Position numbers and translations under genes: made by a program. From Ahaetulla prasina (taxonomy: Eukaryota; Chordata; Lepidosauria; Squamata; Colubridae): DNA of 64,000 nt. The notes under the pieces are model-generated. The model did not search any database. It was not told where the DNA came from and saw nothing but the letters and a program-made list of their open reading frames with translations. Shown one piece after another: positions 10,231 through 21,039 of the stretch (position 1 is its first letter; the number at the start of each line of letters is the position of its first letter). Location: contig NC_080541.1 in the NCBI RefSeq assembly GCF_028640845.1, positions 163,171,502 through 163,235,501 of the forward strand, written 5' to 3'.

Positions 10231-11167
10231 ATCCAGAAAGGTTGCTTACCCTTCACTTACCTTAATTACAACTTTGGAAAGTACACATTAACCTTTACCG
10301 GAAATATAAATTTGCAGTATTTGCGTATTTATTTACTCCAGAAATCACTCACGAATAATAGTGCCTGTGAGTTCTACTTTATAGAGGACAAATCTGTATT
10401 TGAAAGTATCATTTTTTAAAAATGGGATGCCCAATCTAAGAACAACTTAATGATGAAGACCTGTAAGAATGAAGATCTACACCTTAAAAATGTCCCAGCA
10501 GCTGTTAGCTTTGGACAGCAGGTGGTCAGGTTTCAATTTTTCCAATATGTCTTTCTTCATAAATCAGCCTGTGCAAATTTTATGCAAATTCAAATTTTCT
10601 TTCCTTCTTTTTTAAGTGAAACATTTCCTCTTTTTTTGGCAATTGGTCACCTTAAAGAATTGCCCTTGTTTCTCAATGACTCTCAGGAGAGATATTCCTT
10701 TATGTATTCTCTGGAGATTTCCTTCTTCCCCTTGAAATTTCGTGGAGGTTTAAATGGCAGTTCTGTGTAGTTCCCAAGGCCTATATCACTTTCCCCTTCT
10801 ATTTTATTTGAACAACTACACTAAATCACATTTTGCTGTGGCTAGTACTGCTGGATTTGTAAGGATCATAAAACTCTTTTTCAGCCCAGCAGTAAAATAG
10901 ATTAGGGGAAATCCAACACAAATATCAAAAATAATCTCCCCCTCCGCCTCCTTTTGATTAAATCAATAAAATGAGGCTGCTACTGAAGGCAAACATGGAA
11001 ATCATTTCCAGAAACAATTAGTTATTCATAAGACCACCAGAAATGGGTTGCAAAAATCTGGATGACTAATAGAATCCAGGAAAGAAGTAGACTCTTTTCC
11101 CTGTTTTGATTGTCCTCTAGTGGCTGTCCAGATTTCTACAACCCAAATCTGGTAACCCTAATATTAG

Positions 11168-11345
11168 TGCAGGTATGAAGTCCTTGATGTTCTCTGACTT
11201 GGTTGTTTTCTTTTAGACATTTCATTACCTAACTAAGTAGTATCATCAGTGATGAATTATCAGCATTATCAGGATCAGTTCGATAATGAAACATCTCCAA
11301 GAAAACAACCAAGCTCAGAGAACACCAAGGACCCCACAGTTCAAC
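11168..11345. mobile_element. Penelope-like inverted-repeat fragment, family A
   Basis: Two inverted arms of about 75 bp. The outer sequence of the right arm is CAACCAAGCTCAGAGAACAC and the left arm is its inverse with mismatches. The arms meet near 11,250, where the left arm read on the minus strand contains CTGATGA (11,243-11,249) followed by a GAAA box. Related copies lie at 42,045 and 48,838. The inverted arrangement suits Penelope-like elements, but the assignment rests on the motif and not on coding sequence. Confidence 0.5.
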
Positions 11346-11429
11346 CTTGAGCTACAAATATTCTCTTCTCTTCTCTTCTAAATAATTTCACTGGCCCAAC
11401 TCTGCATCATGAGACAAATCATTGTTCTT

Positions 11430-11640
11430 GCCTCTTTGCAAAGTAGCTTTCTCTTATCAGAATGAAACAATAGCTTTCCGGAAGAAATAATGTTCTTTTC
11501 GAGCCATTGTAATGCAGTTGTTTCTGAAAGCTTTCTTCTGAAAGCCCCAGGCAGAGATTATCTCCCGCCTTCCCTGAAGATGGTCATTTAGGTGGCAAAT
11601 TCTAAATGAGATTCCAGTATAGCTTTGAAAATCATACTAT
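11430..11640. other. Unassigned non-repetitive stretch, possible conserved non-coding DNA
   Basis: No repeat or reading frame recognised. Balanced composition and mixed motifs, unlike the decayed repeats around it. The possibility that it is a conserved non-coding element is only a guess from texture. Confidence 0.2.
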
Positions 11641-11872
11641 TTTTTGTTTGTGACACAAAAAGCTCTGCATGGATTAAAATTATATTATCTATAATAAATT
11701 TGGTTAATCATTCTATTACTGATGAGTGAAAAAAAAAGGTCTGTAGCTATTGGGGCAAATAGGCATTTCTATCTCCAAAAATACAAAGCTGAATAAATCG
11801 TAGAACACCGTTACTGAGCTACCAGGTAGTCCTTTAATGCATTTTGTGGCTAGAACTATAAACATCTTAAAG

Positions 11873-12142
11873 TTTGTTGTTGTTAGTTACAAAGTCATGT
11901 ACGACCTATCGCGACCCCATGGACAACATTCCTCCAGGCCTACCTGTCCTCTACCATCCTCTGTTGTCCATTGAAGCTCACGCCTACTGCTTCAGTGACT
12001 CCATCCAGCCACCTCATTCTCTGATGTCCTCTTCTTCTTTTGCCCTCAATCTTTCCCAGCATTAGGCTCTTCTCCAGTGAGTCCTTCCTTCTCATTAGGT
12101 GGCCAAAGTATTTCAGTTTCATCTTCAGGATCTGGCCTTCTA
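11873..12142 (-). mobile_element. BovB LINE 3' end
   Basis: Minus-strand translation gives the C-terminal end of the BovB (RTE-group) reverse transcriptase: LKYFGHLMRRKDSLEKSLML, then GKIEGKRRRGHQRMRWLDG. The 3' tail (GTTGTTGTTAG on the plus strand) lies at 11,875. Only the last 270 bp or so remain. BovB is widespread in squamates and thought to have moved horizontally among vertebrates. A plus-strand copy is at 41,547. Confidence 0.9.
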
Positions 12143-12924
12143 AAAAGCAGTCAGGGTTAAATCTTAAATCTTAAAGTTAGTGAATTATAATTGTATGAGT
12201 CTAAATGTATGATTAATACATATGGAACATTTCTTTCATACCATATCCTTCAGTACTGAGAAGTAGATGTGTGCGGTCAGAAATTAAGGATTTGAGGAAG
12301 AAGTATCTTAGGGTTGAATGACATCTGGAAACCCAAAAACTACTGATTCATAGAAAGACATTCCCACCCCCACAGAGATTGTTTACCAGGTATGAAGTCT
12401 TAAGACACTATCCTGCCTTATCAGTTAGGGTTGCTACTGAAACTAATTGTGGATGTTATTTTTCCTTTCACAAATGTGTGTATTTAACCCGCTTGTGTAT
12501 GCACATATGGACATGTCAACAAGCATTGACCAGAGGCAAGTGGCAAGAGCCACTTCAAAAAACAACAACAAAAAAACAAAACAAAACCAAAAAAAACACC
12601 AAAATCCAAGGACAAGCAAAACTCCTATTTTTAAAATTAATAGATCATCCATCTCCATACATACATATGCACACAAACCATTCACTCAGAGGAAAACTAG
12701 CCTGTCAGGCATTTTTATACTGAAAAAAAAGATTGTTGAAATTTTGATTAGATTATATAAACTTTTGCCTGCTTATTTTGTAAGAGCTCCATTGAGACCA
12801 GTCACTGACACCCAAATAAATCAGTGTTGGGTACTGTGATGCTGGGAACATGCAGAAACTATTGGGCAGTGAAGTAGGCAACTTTTTTTTGCAGTTTTCA
12901 CCTGAACAAGTTTTAAGAAAATTA

Positions 12925-13430
12925 TTTAATTAATTAATTTGTATCTGACCTTTATTATTTTTACAAATAAGTCAAGGTGGCAAACGTATCCAACATACCT
13001 TTCTCCTTCTATTTTCCCCACAACAAAAAGCTAGGGAGGTGGGTTGGGCTGAGAAAGAGAGCGATAACTGGCCCAAAGTCACCCAGTTGGCTTTCAGGGC
13101 TAAGGTGGCATCTGAACTCATAGTCTCTTGCTTTTATAGAATTCTGTTCTGTTCTGTTCTGTTCTGTTCTGTTCTGTTCTGTTCTGTTCTGTTCTGTTCT
13201 GTTGTTCTGTTCTGTTCTGTTCTGTTCTATTCTATTCTATTCTATTCTACTCTACTCTACTCTACTCTATTTCTATCCTATCCTATCCTATCCTATCCTA
13301 TCCTATCCTATCCTATCCTATCCTATCCTATCCTATCCTATCCTATCCTATCCTATCCTATCCTTTCCTATCCCATCCCATCCCATCTCATTCAACTAAT
13401 GCCTTAACTACTAGACCAAACTGACTCCAA
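12925..13430 (-). mobile_element. tRNA-derived SINE split by a microsatellite
   Basis: Read on the minus strand, 13,396-13,430 carries an A-box-like TGGTCTAGTAGTTAAGG and about 13,110-13,125 a B-box-like GAGTTCAGATGC, typical of a tRNA-derived head. The body continues to an ATTAATTAATT tail near 12,930. The pentanucleotide array at 13,137-13,390 sits between the two boxes, so the SINE promoter is physically disrupted. Confidence 0.65.
13137..13390. repeat. Compound pentanucleotide microsatellite
   Basis: About 250 bp made of successive arrays TTCTG, TTCTA, CTACT and TATCC, ending in degenerate TCCCA. Each block differs from the next by one base of the five. Pentamer arrays without stops give open frames in several phases, which explains long apparent ORFs of repeating FCSVL or LSYPI. 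The array lies inside a SINE. Confidence 0.95.
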
Positions 13431-14438
13431 TATGCATGTTTATCATTGAACTCAGGATACTTAAGACTTCCAATCCAGTTCAGTTAGTATATTAGTTTCA
13501 TTTTGCTGACTTCTTTTTCCATGTAGAGATGAATATCTCCAGTGAATAATGTCTCTCCTTAAGCAGATTCTCCATGAGTCCAAATGTGGACTCATTTGGA
13601 CTCATTCTCACTGAAATTGTAATGGGGTGGCTCTTGCTGGATTTGTGTGGCCACGTCTGATCTTGGACTATCAAAACGGACTTCCTGTATCACAGAGGCA
13701 ATCTTTATCCAGAGGTATTAATGATGGTTTCTGGTAGATGATTCTTTTCTCATGACTGGTGGTATTAGCTTTTTTTCTCCTTTAATTCTTCTGATTGCAT
13801 CTTGAACAGATGCAAGCAAAATTCTCTAGAATGGTTATGCTAAAGCATCCTTATAAACCAGTTACATAATGAAACAAAGAGTTCACCGACACAAATCAAA
13901 TCACCCACTGAAACAGTTCTAAATTGTAGCAGGAATAAGAAAACTGTATAGATAAAAGTCATAAAAAGCAAAGACTCTCTGATTAGATCCAAGCCAGTGC
14001 TATCAACTAGCTTTGCTCATTTAACCTGTCTTCTGATCACAGCACAGCCGTCATATCGCTGCAGGGTGGATGTGTTCATTCTGAACTATTAATCTGTTTC
14101 AAAATGCCATAACATTTCCATGAAGAACTTCCTAATTTTCCCCCCCAGAAATTAAATGTCTCTTTAAAGTTCATTCTCTCCTGCTGCAACTAATTGAAAT
14201 GAGATTTGGTTTATCTTTATGACATGAAAATGGGATTTAGTTTCATAATAATAACAATAATGATAACTCTATAGATTTTAGGACTAGTAGTTAATAATTA
14301 TAGTAAATGTGAAGATTAGACAAGAGTAATGCAGCATAAACATACCATTATTATTCGTTGGGAGGTGTGACTGGAGGCACTTTGTTAATGCCAGCTTTTT
14401 CATGTTGTATCTATTTTCATTTCTCATTGAATTTGAGT

Positions 14439-14500
14439 CAAATGATTTAATAAACAGGAACTCAGAAGAAAAATAGGGTTCCTGTTTATTAAATCATTTG
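14439..14500. repeat. Perfect 22-bp inverted repeat (hairpin)
   Basis: 14,439-14,460 and 14,479-14,500 are exact reverse complements, arm AATGATTTAATAAACAGGAA plus flanking bases. They are separated by 18 bases, of which the innermost can add a further C-G, T-G and C-G pair. No match to the MITE or Penelope families elsewhere in the window. Confidence 0.9.
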
Positions 14501-15091
14501 GGGAAGCAAGTTTTTTTTTTAACCTGACAAGCACTTCTTGAAGGGAAATGTTTTGTGTAGACTGACATAAAAAGGCCCAAAGAACAGTTGATTTTATTAT
14601 TTCTTTTTTCCCCACAGGATTATACCTACCTTTAATTTCTTTTTTGTTTAGAGGTTTCTTCCAATTCTATGGGGTTTTTTTTTTGAACACTATCTTCCAT
14701 GTCAAAAAACAATGTGCTCCTGTTGACCTCAATATGATGAGAACATGGTGAGCAATCAGTAGTCCTTCCAGATGAGCAGTCCAAAAGTTAAAAGAACATT
14801 TTTCACTCTATCTCCACTCCTACCATTTGTATCTTTATTATCATATTCAGTATCTAATGATTTGGGGGAAAATCATATTCCAGCAGAATAGGTGTAGTTC
14901 ACGTCTCTCCATTCTGTTCTCTTGGAGACTCATGGAGCGAGTCTTCTCTGTGGTGGCTCTTAACCTCTGGGAAAGCAACCCCATGAGATAAGGATGCTGC
15001 CTTCTCTCTTGATAATCTTTAAAGCTTTGAAAATCTGCCTTTGGTGTTGAAATTCACTATTTATTTAAACCCATTTTATTCATTGTTCATT

Positions 15092-15302
15092 TTGTCCCAA
15101 AGGTGCTTTTTCAAGAGGCAATTGGACTTTCTGGGGTTTTTTGAAGACATTTTGCTTCTTATTCAAGGAGATTCTTCATCTCTGAAAAAGCTTCTTGGAT
15201 TAGAAGTGAAACATCTTCAAAGAAAAAACAGAAAGTCCAGTTGCCTCTTGAAAAAACACCTTTGGGACGACCATGACCTGGATGACTGTCACTCTCCATA
15301 AA
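15092..15302. mobile_element. Penelope-like inverted-repeat fragment, family B
   Basis: Inverted arms: TGTCCCAAAGGTGCTTTTTC at the left and its complement AAAAACACCTTTGGGACGAC at the right, meeting near 15,180. The right arm contains GCTTCT, TGGATT, AGAAGT, then GAAAC: a short stem-loop followed by a GAAAC box. A half copy is at 53,244-53,363 and a remnant at 8,699. No coding sequence survives. Classified as Penelope-like from the inverted layout and the hammerhead-like core. Confidence 0.5.
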
Positions 15303-15949
15303 CATTGTTCATTTTGTTGTTTATTGCATCATTTTAGTTTGGGTTTCTGTCTCGTTGTGTGTTTTTAGCTGGTTTTAGGTTTTTTCTATACCTACAGTGA
15401 GCAGGTGGCCAATGATCTTAAATAAAAAAATAATTAATTAATAAATAATAATTTATCTCCTATATCATCAAAAACAATTTATTATTAGATTTTTAATAAC
15501 ATCTTTTATATTTGCATATATGTAACTCAAGACAGCCTACATGCTTAACACATGATATATGTAATGATTGAAACAAATACCATTGGGGCAGAATACCAAT
15601 TATCAATGTAAATTTTAGTTTTGCTTGTTAAAAGATGTTTTTTTTCCTATTGTGGCCAAATGGTGCCACAAAGACAACAGAGCATCTCATCTGATGGTGA
15701 TATTGTCCAGCAGCTTTCAATATTGTTCTGGCAGCTTTCTATCTCTTGTGCAAATGTCAATGATGTCACTTTAAACTGGAAGTCTTTGGCTAACCTTGTG
15801 CATAAGTCGTTTCACAAGATGTTGCCTATTTGTATATAGTTTTGCATATCATCCATACTTCAGTCATTCATCCACTCACATCCATTCTGGAAATGGCTAG
15901 TAGATTAGAAGAAGATCCCACTTCCATCCTGTCTATACTTTGGGTCTGA

Positions 15950-16835
15950 ATAGAATAGAATAGAATAGGATAGAATAGAATAGGATAGAATAGAATAGAA
16001 TAGAATAGAATAGAATAGAATAACAGCGTTGGAAGGGACCTTGGAGGTCTTTTAGTCCAACCCTCTGCTTAGGCAGGAAACCCTACACCACTTCAGACAA
16101 GTGGTTATCCAACATTTTCTTAAAAACTTCCAGTGTTGGAGCATTCACAACTTCTGGAGGCAAGCTGTTCCACTGATTAATTGTTCTAATTGTCAGGAAA
16201 TTTCTCCTTACTTCTAAGTTGCTTCTCTCCTTGATCAGTTTCCACCCATTGCTTCTTGTCCTACCCTCAGGTGCTTTGGAGAATAGCTTGACTCCCTTTT
16301 CTTTGTGGCAACCCCTGAGATATTGGAATACTGCTATCATGTCTCCCCTAGTCTTTCTTTTCATTAAACTAGACATACCCAGTTCCTGAAACCGTTCTTC
16401 ATATGTTTTAGCCTCCAATCCCCTAATCATTTTTGTTGCTCTTCTCTGCACTCTTTCTAGAGTCTCCACATCTTTTTTATATCGTGGCGACCAAAACTGA
16501 ACACTTGCAGTATTCCAAGTGTGGCCTTACCAAGGCATTATAAAGTGGTATTAAGACTTCACCTGATCTTGATTCTATCCCTCTGTTTATTCAGCCTAGA
16601 ATTGTGTTTTTTGGCAGCTGCTGCACACTGCTGGCTCATATTTAAATGGTTGTCCACTAGGACTCTAAGATCCCTCTCACAGGGATCTGTGATAGTAATC
16701 ACAGTACTATCTATACTAATAATACAGATAGTATTATTATCTTTAATAATAGCAATAATACCTTGCTATTATTGAGCAAGGTACCACATATACTGTACCT
16801 GTGCATTTTGTTTTTCTTGCCTAAATGTCCACTTC
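15950..16835 (-). mobile_element. CR1 LINE 3' part with (TAGAA)n tail
   Basis: TAGAA repeats at 15,950-16,021 (some TAGGA), then the CR1 3' end and the coding C-terminus on the minus strand. The open stretch 16,083-16,469 reads [20 protein letters not shown] and later NQWNSLPPEVVNAP, the end of the CR1 reverse transcriptase. Upstream CR1 sequence continues to about 16,835 with a small inserted or degenerate AT-rich section at 16,690-16,765. 5'-truncated and inactive. Confidence 0.9.
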
Positions 16836-16859
16836 TTTGTCAATTTTAATGTTTTAACT

Positions 16860-16985
16860 TCAGTGCCCAATGTTTTAATATTTTTTTAACCTTTTAATAG
16901 TTTTGTCCTGTTATTTATAGCACTGTAAGCCACCCAGAGTTGTTTATAGTCAGATGGGCAACATATACATTTAATAAATAAATTA
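16860..16985 (+). mobile_element. LINE/SINE 3' tail (L2-like)
   Basis: Contains ACTGTAAGCCACCCAGAGTT and GATGGGCAACATATACA before AATAAATAAATT. This is a 3' tail type common to squamate LINEs and SINEs. Only about 125 bp; family uncertain. Confidence 0.5.
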
Positions 16986-17053
16986 GGCTTCATGTTCTAC
17001 ATCCTTTCTATACTAGCTGTTCTACTTGGGCTTGTATGCAATTGTAGCAGAAC

Positions 17054-17196
17054 CAGTGCTGGGTTGCTACCGGTTTGTCCCAGATTGGGCTAACTGGTAG
17101 TGGCGGTGGCGAGAGGCTCTGTTCACCTGCCCGGATACTTCTGCGCATGCATCACATGCACACGAGTAAATCAGTAGCAAACTAAATTGAAACCCA
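17054..17196. mobile_element. Probable hAT-type MITE fragment
   Basis: Starts CAGTGCTGGGTTGCTACCGG and ends TTGAAACCCACTA, resembling the termini of the 49,756 and 56,915 elements. I find no matching 8-bp flanks, so boundaries are uncertain. Confidence 0.4.
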
Positions 17197-18105
17197 CTAA
17201 CCTATCTTCGAATGCACCCTAGAAATTTTGAGTTGTCTTTCAATCTTAGCAGATACAATGTACCATATGCAAGCTGTTTGAAGGACGCTTTTAAATGAGA
17301 AGAATAAGAGAAATTAGATACCGGGGAGGTGCGGGGGGGGGGGAGGGAGAGGGTTAACCTGGAGTTGTTTTTTGTGAAATGGGGGCCCCTATAAATGTGA
17401 TTAATAAAATAAACAAGAAATAGTCATGTAATATTATGCTTTGAGAAGAAGACAGTGTACCTCCTGATGTTCTAGGGACAATTTATTTAGATTTATTTTA
17501 AAATTCAGGATGCTTGTACGCTCAGTCATCCAGAGGGATTCCAATCTCTCTCCCGCCCCCCTTCCAATGCCTGGGGCTGTAATAATTGTAAAGACAAGGG
17601 GCTTGAAGAAAAGAGGGATTTAGAAAGGAAGCTAACTAGCAACTGAAAATGAAAAAAAAAGAGCATCCCCAGGAGAGATGAAGAGCTTCTTAGGAGGGAG
17701 GGATTAGTTGACACAGTACACAATACGGTCTTTCAAATAGATCACTGTTTTATTATGTGAAGACCTATTTAGAACTCTTTAAATTGCAGATGAGACACCT
17801 AGGTCCTGGATTTAGGACACTTGGGAGAAACAATATCATTGACGGGATGGACCACTGCTTCTTTTTCCCCCCCTGAGTTTATGATCCATTATGGTTACGA
17901 CATACAGCAATAGTGCATAAAATATGGTTTGTTTCTACACTACTGTGATAAAGCCAATGGAACAATTCTTTTGTAATAGAAGCAGTTATTACCATTCAGG
18001 CCAAAATGATTTTAAAAAAATGTTTCCCCTCCCCCCTTGTTGTTGCTTTACCTCTGGTCCTGTTTTTCAACTTCACTGTTTGATAGTTAATATGCTCCCA
18101 TTAAC

Positions 18106-18235
18106 AGAATATTGGGGTAACAGAGTTGAAAGTGACCTTGGAGGTCTTCTAGTCCAACCCACTGCTCAAGCAGGAGACCCTATAACATTTCAGACACATA
18201 ATTGTCCAATCTCTTCTTAAAAACCTTCAGTGATA
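18106..18235 (-). mobile_element. CR1 LINE extreme 3' end
   Basis: GGTAACAGAGTTGAAAGTGA and the following 110 bp match the 3' end seen at 9,290, 16,021 and 32,988. Severely 5'-truncated. Confidence 0.8.
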
Positions 18236-18473
18236 CTCCATTAAACTGCATCCAGCTGTACTGTCTGAATGTCTGAATGCGTTAATATCCGAAGCCTTTT
18301 GGCTCCCTTAATTTTACTGAACATATTTGACATTTTCCATCTGATAATATGTCTAAAAATAACCCCTTTGTTAGCAATATTTACTAGTTGATGGGGTTCC
18401 AGAAAACAAAGGACATTTATGTTTTGCAATTATTTCTTCAAATACTTGCAAAAGGGGACAAATATGTATAGTG

Positions 18474-18860
18474 CAGGTAATCCTTGCCTTACAGTCCTTG
18501 ACTTTGTTTAGTGACTTTGTCAAGTTACAATGGCACTGAGAAATGACTTATGACAGTTTTTCACATTTATGACTGCGGCAGTTTTCATGTGATCAAAATT
18601 CAGATGTTTGGCAACTGGCATTTACTTATGATGGTTGCAGTGTCTCGGGGTCATGTGATCACCTTTTGTGACTTTCTGACAAGCCAAGTGAGTGGGGAAG
18701 CCAGATTCACTTAAGCAAATTACTCACTTAACAACTGCAGTGATTCACTTAATAACTGTGACAAGAAAGGTTGTACAATGGGGAAAAAGTCACTTAACAA
18801 CTCTCTTGTTTAGCAACAGAAAATTAGGCTCAATTGTGGCCACAGGTCAAGGACTACCTG
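18474..18860. mobile_element. Non-autonomous DNA transposon of the TA-flanked family
   Basis: Starts CAGGTAATCCTTGCC and ends CAAGGACTACCTG (terminal inverted repeats). The interior has phrases repeated in the other copies, such as AGCCAGATTCACTTAA and GGTCATGTGATCAC. At least five copies elsewhere (25,941; 27,081; 36,391; 40,402; 40,974) are bounded by TA on both sides, which suggests a Tc1/mariner-type TA target. This copy lacks clear TA flanks. Confidence 0.7.
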
Positions 18861-19065
18861 TTACAGTGGCTTCCAGATTTCAGAAAAGGGGCCAATGAGA
18901 CCTTTAGCATGCTCCCTATTATTCCATTTTCTCACTGGTCTCCAAAAGGAGAAATGTGAGAACTTCGCTTGGCTCTGGGTGTAGAGGGTGCAGTTCAAAC
19001 TCCAAATAGTTTCATCAATTTAATGGAAAGAGCATCAGTAATAGCCCAATGCCTAGTAATAGCCC

Positions 19066-19735
19066 AATGCCTAGGGATCTTGGAATCTTAGTGGACAACC
19101 AATTAAATATGAGCCAACAGTGTACATTGGCATCCAAAAAAGCCAATGCAATCCTAAATTGCATTAATAGAGGGATACAATCAAGATCAAGTGAGATACT
19201 AATACCACTCTAAAAAGCCTTAGTAAAACCACACCAAGATACTGCATCCAGTTTTAGTCACCACACTCTAAAAAAGATGTTAAGACTCTAGAAAGAGTAC
19301 AGAGAAGAGCAACAAGATGATTAAGGGACTGGAGGCTAAAATATATGATGAACAGTTGCAGGAACTGGGCATGGCTAGTCTAGTGAAGAGAAGGACCGTG
19401 GGAGACGTGAGAGCAGTGTTCCAATATTTGAGAGGCTGCCACAGAGAGGAGGGGGTCAAGATATTTTCCAAAGTACCTGAAGGCCAGACAAGAAATACTG
19501 GATGGAAACTGAACAAGGAGAGATTCAACCTGGAAATAAGGAGAAATTTTCTGACAGTGAGAGCAATCAACCAATGGAACAGCTTGCCTTCAAAAATTGT
19601 GGGACTTCATCACTGGAAGCTTTCAAGAAGAGACTGGACTGCCATCTGTCAGAAATGGTGTAAGGTCTCCTGCTTGGACAGGGGGGGTTGACTAGATGAC
19701 CTACAAGGCCATTCCAACTCTGTTAATCTGTAAAT
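19066..19735 (+). mobile_element. CR1 LINE 3' part, plus strand
   Basis: Plus-strand CR1 fragment. 19,317-19,691 translates to IKGLEAKIYDEQLQELGMAS and RAINQWNSLPSKIV, the CR1 reverse-transcriptase C-terminus, followed by the conserved 3' end ATTCCAACTCTGTTAA. A 17-bp segment (AATAGCCCAATGCCTAG) is tandemly duplicated at its 5' edge (19,040-19,075). Truncated and frameshifted. Confidence 0.85.
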
Positions 19736-20314
19736 TGCATTTAAAGTAGGGATGACATTGATCTTTCTGCAGAATCCTTTTTCAATAGGAACCTTGCAAG
19801 CCCCAACAAAACTGCTGGTATCTGTGAAAATGAAGGGCTGAATGTGTTCAAAAAAAATAGTCAAAAAAACATTCTGGCATGAAAAATGCCAGATTCCTCC
19901 TGACTTTTTATAGTTCTGTACCTAGTTTTATTTTAAATGCCAGTTTTATGCAGGAATAATGGCTTTTGTATTTCTTGTATTTCATAGTTTCATTTATTTT
20001 TATTTTTAAAGGAGGCAGCTGATGGTTTAAGATACTTTTGCAACATGCCTAGAGATCTTATTAGGCAGGTTAAAAGTATTAATGTGAAACTCTCAGCCTC
20101 TGGATTTCTCAAACAAAAACAAAGCATTATTTTCCATCAGAATGAAGGAATGATTCCCACTCCATGGAATATTTATTTAAATCCCTTCTCCAATGTGGTC
20201 CTTCTAAATGAAGGTATTCCTGCTCCTGTTCAACTCTAAGAATAGTTATGAGTAGGAAAAAGCAAGAGTTTAAGAAGCCAATGCTGAGCCAAATGAACAA
20301 AAACAGCCTCCGCT

Positions 20315-20870
20315 AGAATAGAATAGAATAGAATTTTATTGGCCAAGTGTGATTGGACACACAAGGAATTTGTCTTGGTGCATATGCTCTCAGTGTACAT
20401 AAAAGAAAAGATACGTTCATCAAGGTACAACATTTACAACACAATTGATGATCAATATATCAATATAAATCATAAGGATTGCCAGCAACAAGTTATAGTC
20501 ATACAGTCATAAGTGGAAAGAGATTGGTGATGGGAACTATGAAACGATTAATAGTAGTGCAGATTCAGTAAATAGTCTGACAGTGTTGAGGGAATTATTT
20601 GTTTAGCAGAGTGATGGCCTTCGGGAAAAAACTGTTCTTGTGTCTAGTTGTTCTGGTGTGCAGTGCTCTATAGCGTCGTTTTGAGGGTAGGAGTTGAAAC
20701 AGTTTATGTCCAGGATGCGAGGGATCTGCAAATATTTTCACGGCCCTCTTCTTGATTCGTGCAGTATACAGGTCCTCAATGGAAGGCAAGTTGGTAGCAA
20801 TTATTTTTTCTGCAGTTCTAATTATCCTCTGAAGTCTGTGTTTTTCTTGTTGGGTTGCAGAACCGAACCA
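20315..20870 (-). mobile_element. LINE 3' end with TAGAA tail, longest copy of its family
   Basis: Minus strand. The 3' tail (AGAATAGAATAG) is at 20,315-20,333 and the shared UTR follows. 20,595-20,789 then encodes the end of a reverse transcriptase (IFADPSHPGHKLFQLLPSKR, TTRHKNSFFPKAI). The DPSHP...LLPS.RR...FFPKAI pattern is the C-terminal signature of one CR1/Rex1-group lineage. It identifies the family whose bare 3' ends occur at 5,885 and 8,204. Confidence 0.8.
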
Positions 20871-21039
20871 GACAGTTATAGAGATTCTACTATTCTACTT
20901 ACCGGGGCTGCCTTAGAAGGTAAGTGGCTTAGTTTCAAATTGCTGTATTCTGAACGCTGCACACAAGCATGTCAGGCCTGCAAGCGCAAAGCACACCCTC
21001 ACAGAACCGATTGTTAAATCGGCTGCAGCCCACCACTGC

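Noticed and set aside
13260..13380. CRISPR-like regular repetition
   Set aside because: The repeat is a 5-bp microsatellite with no spacers, and the genome is eukaryotic.
13039..13407. 122-codon open frame of repeating Phe-Cys-Ser-Val-Leu and Leu-Ser-Tyr-Pro-Ile
   Set aside because: Pentanucleotide repeats without stops stay open by construction; not a gene.
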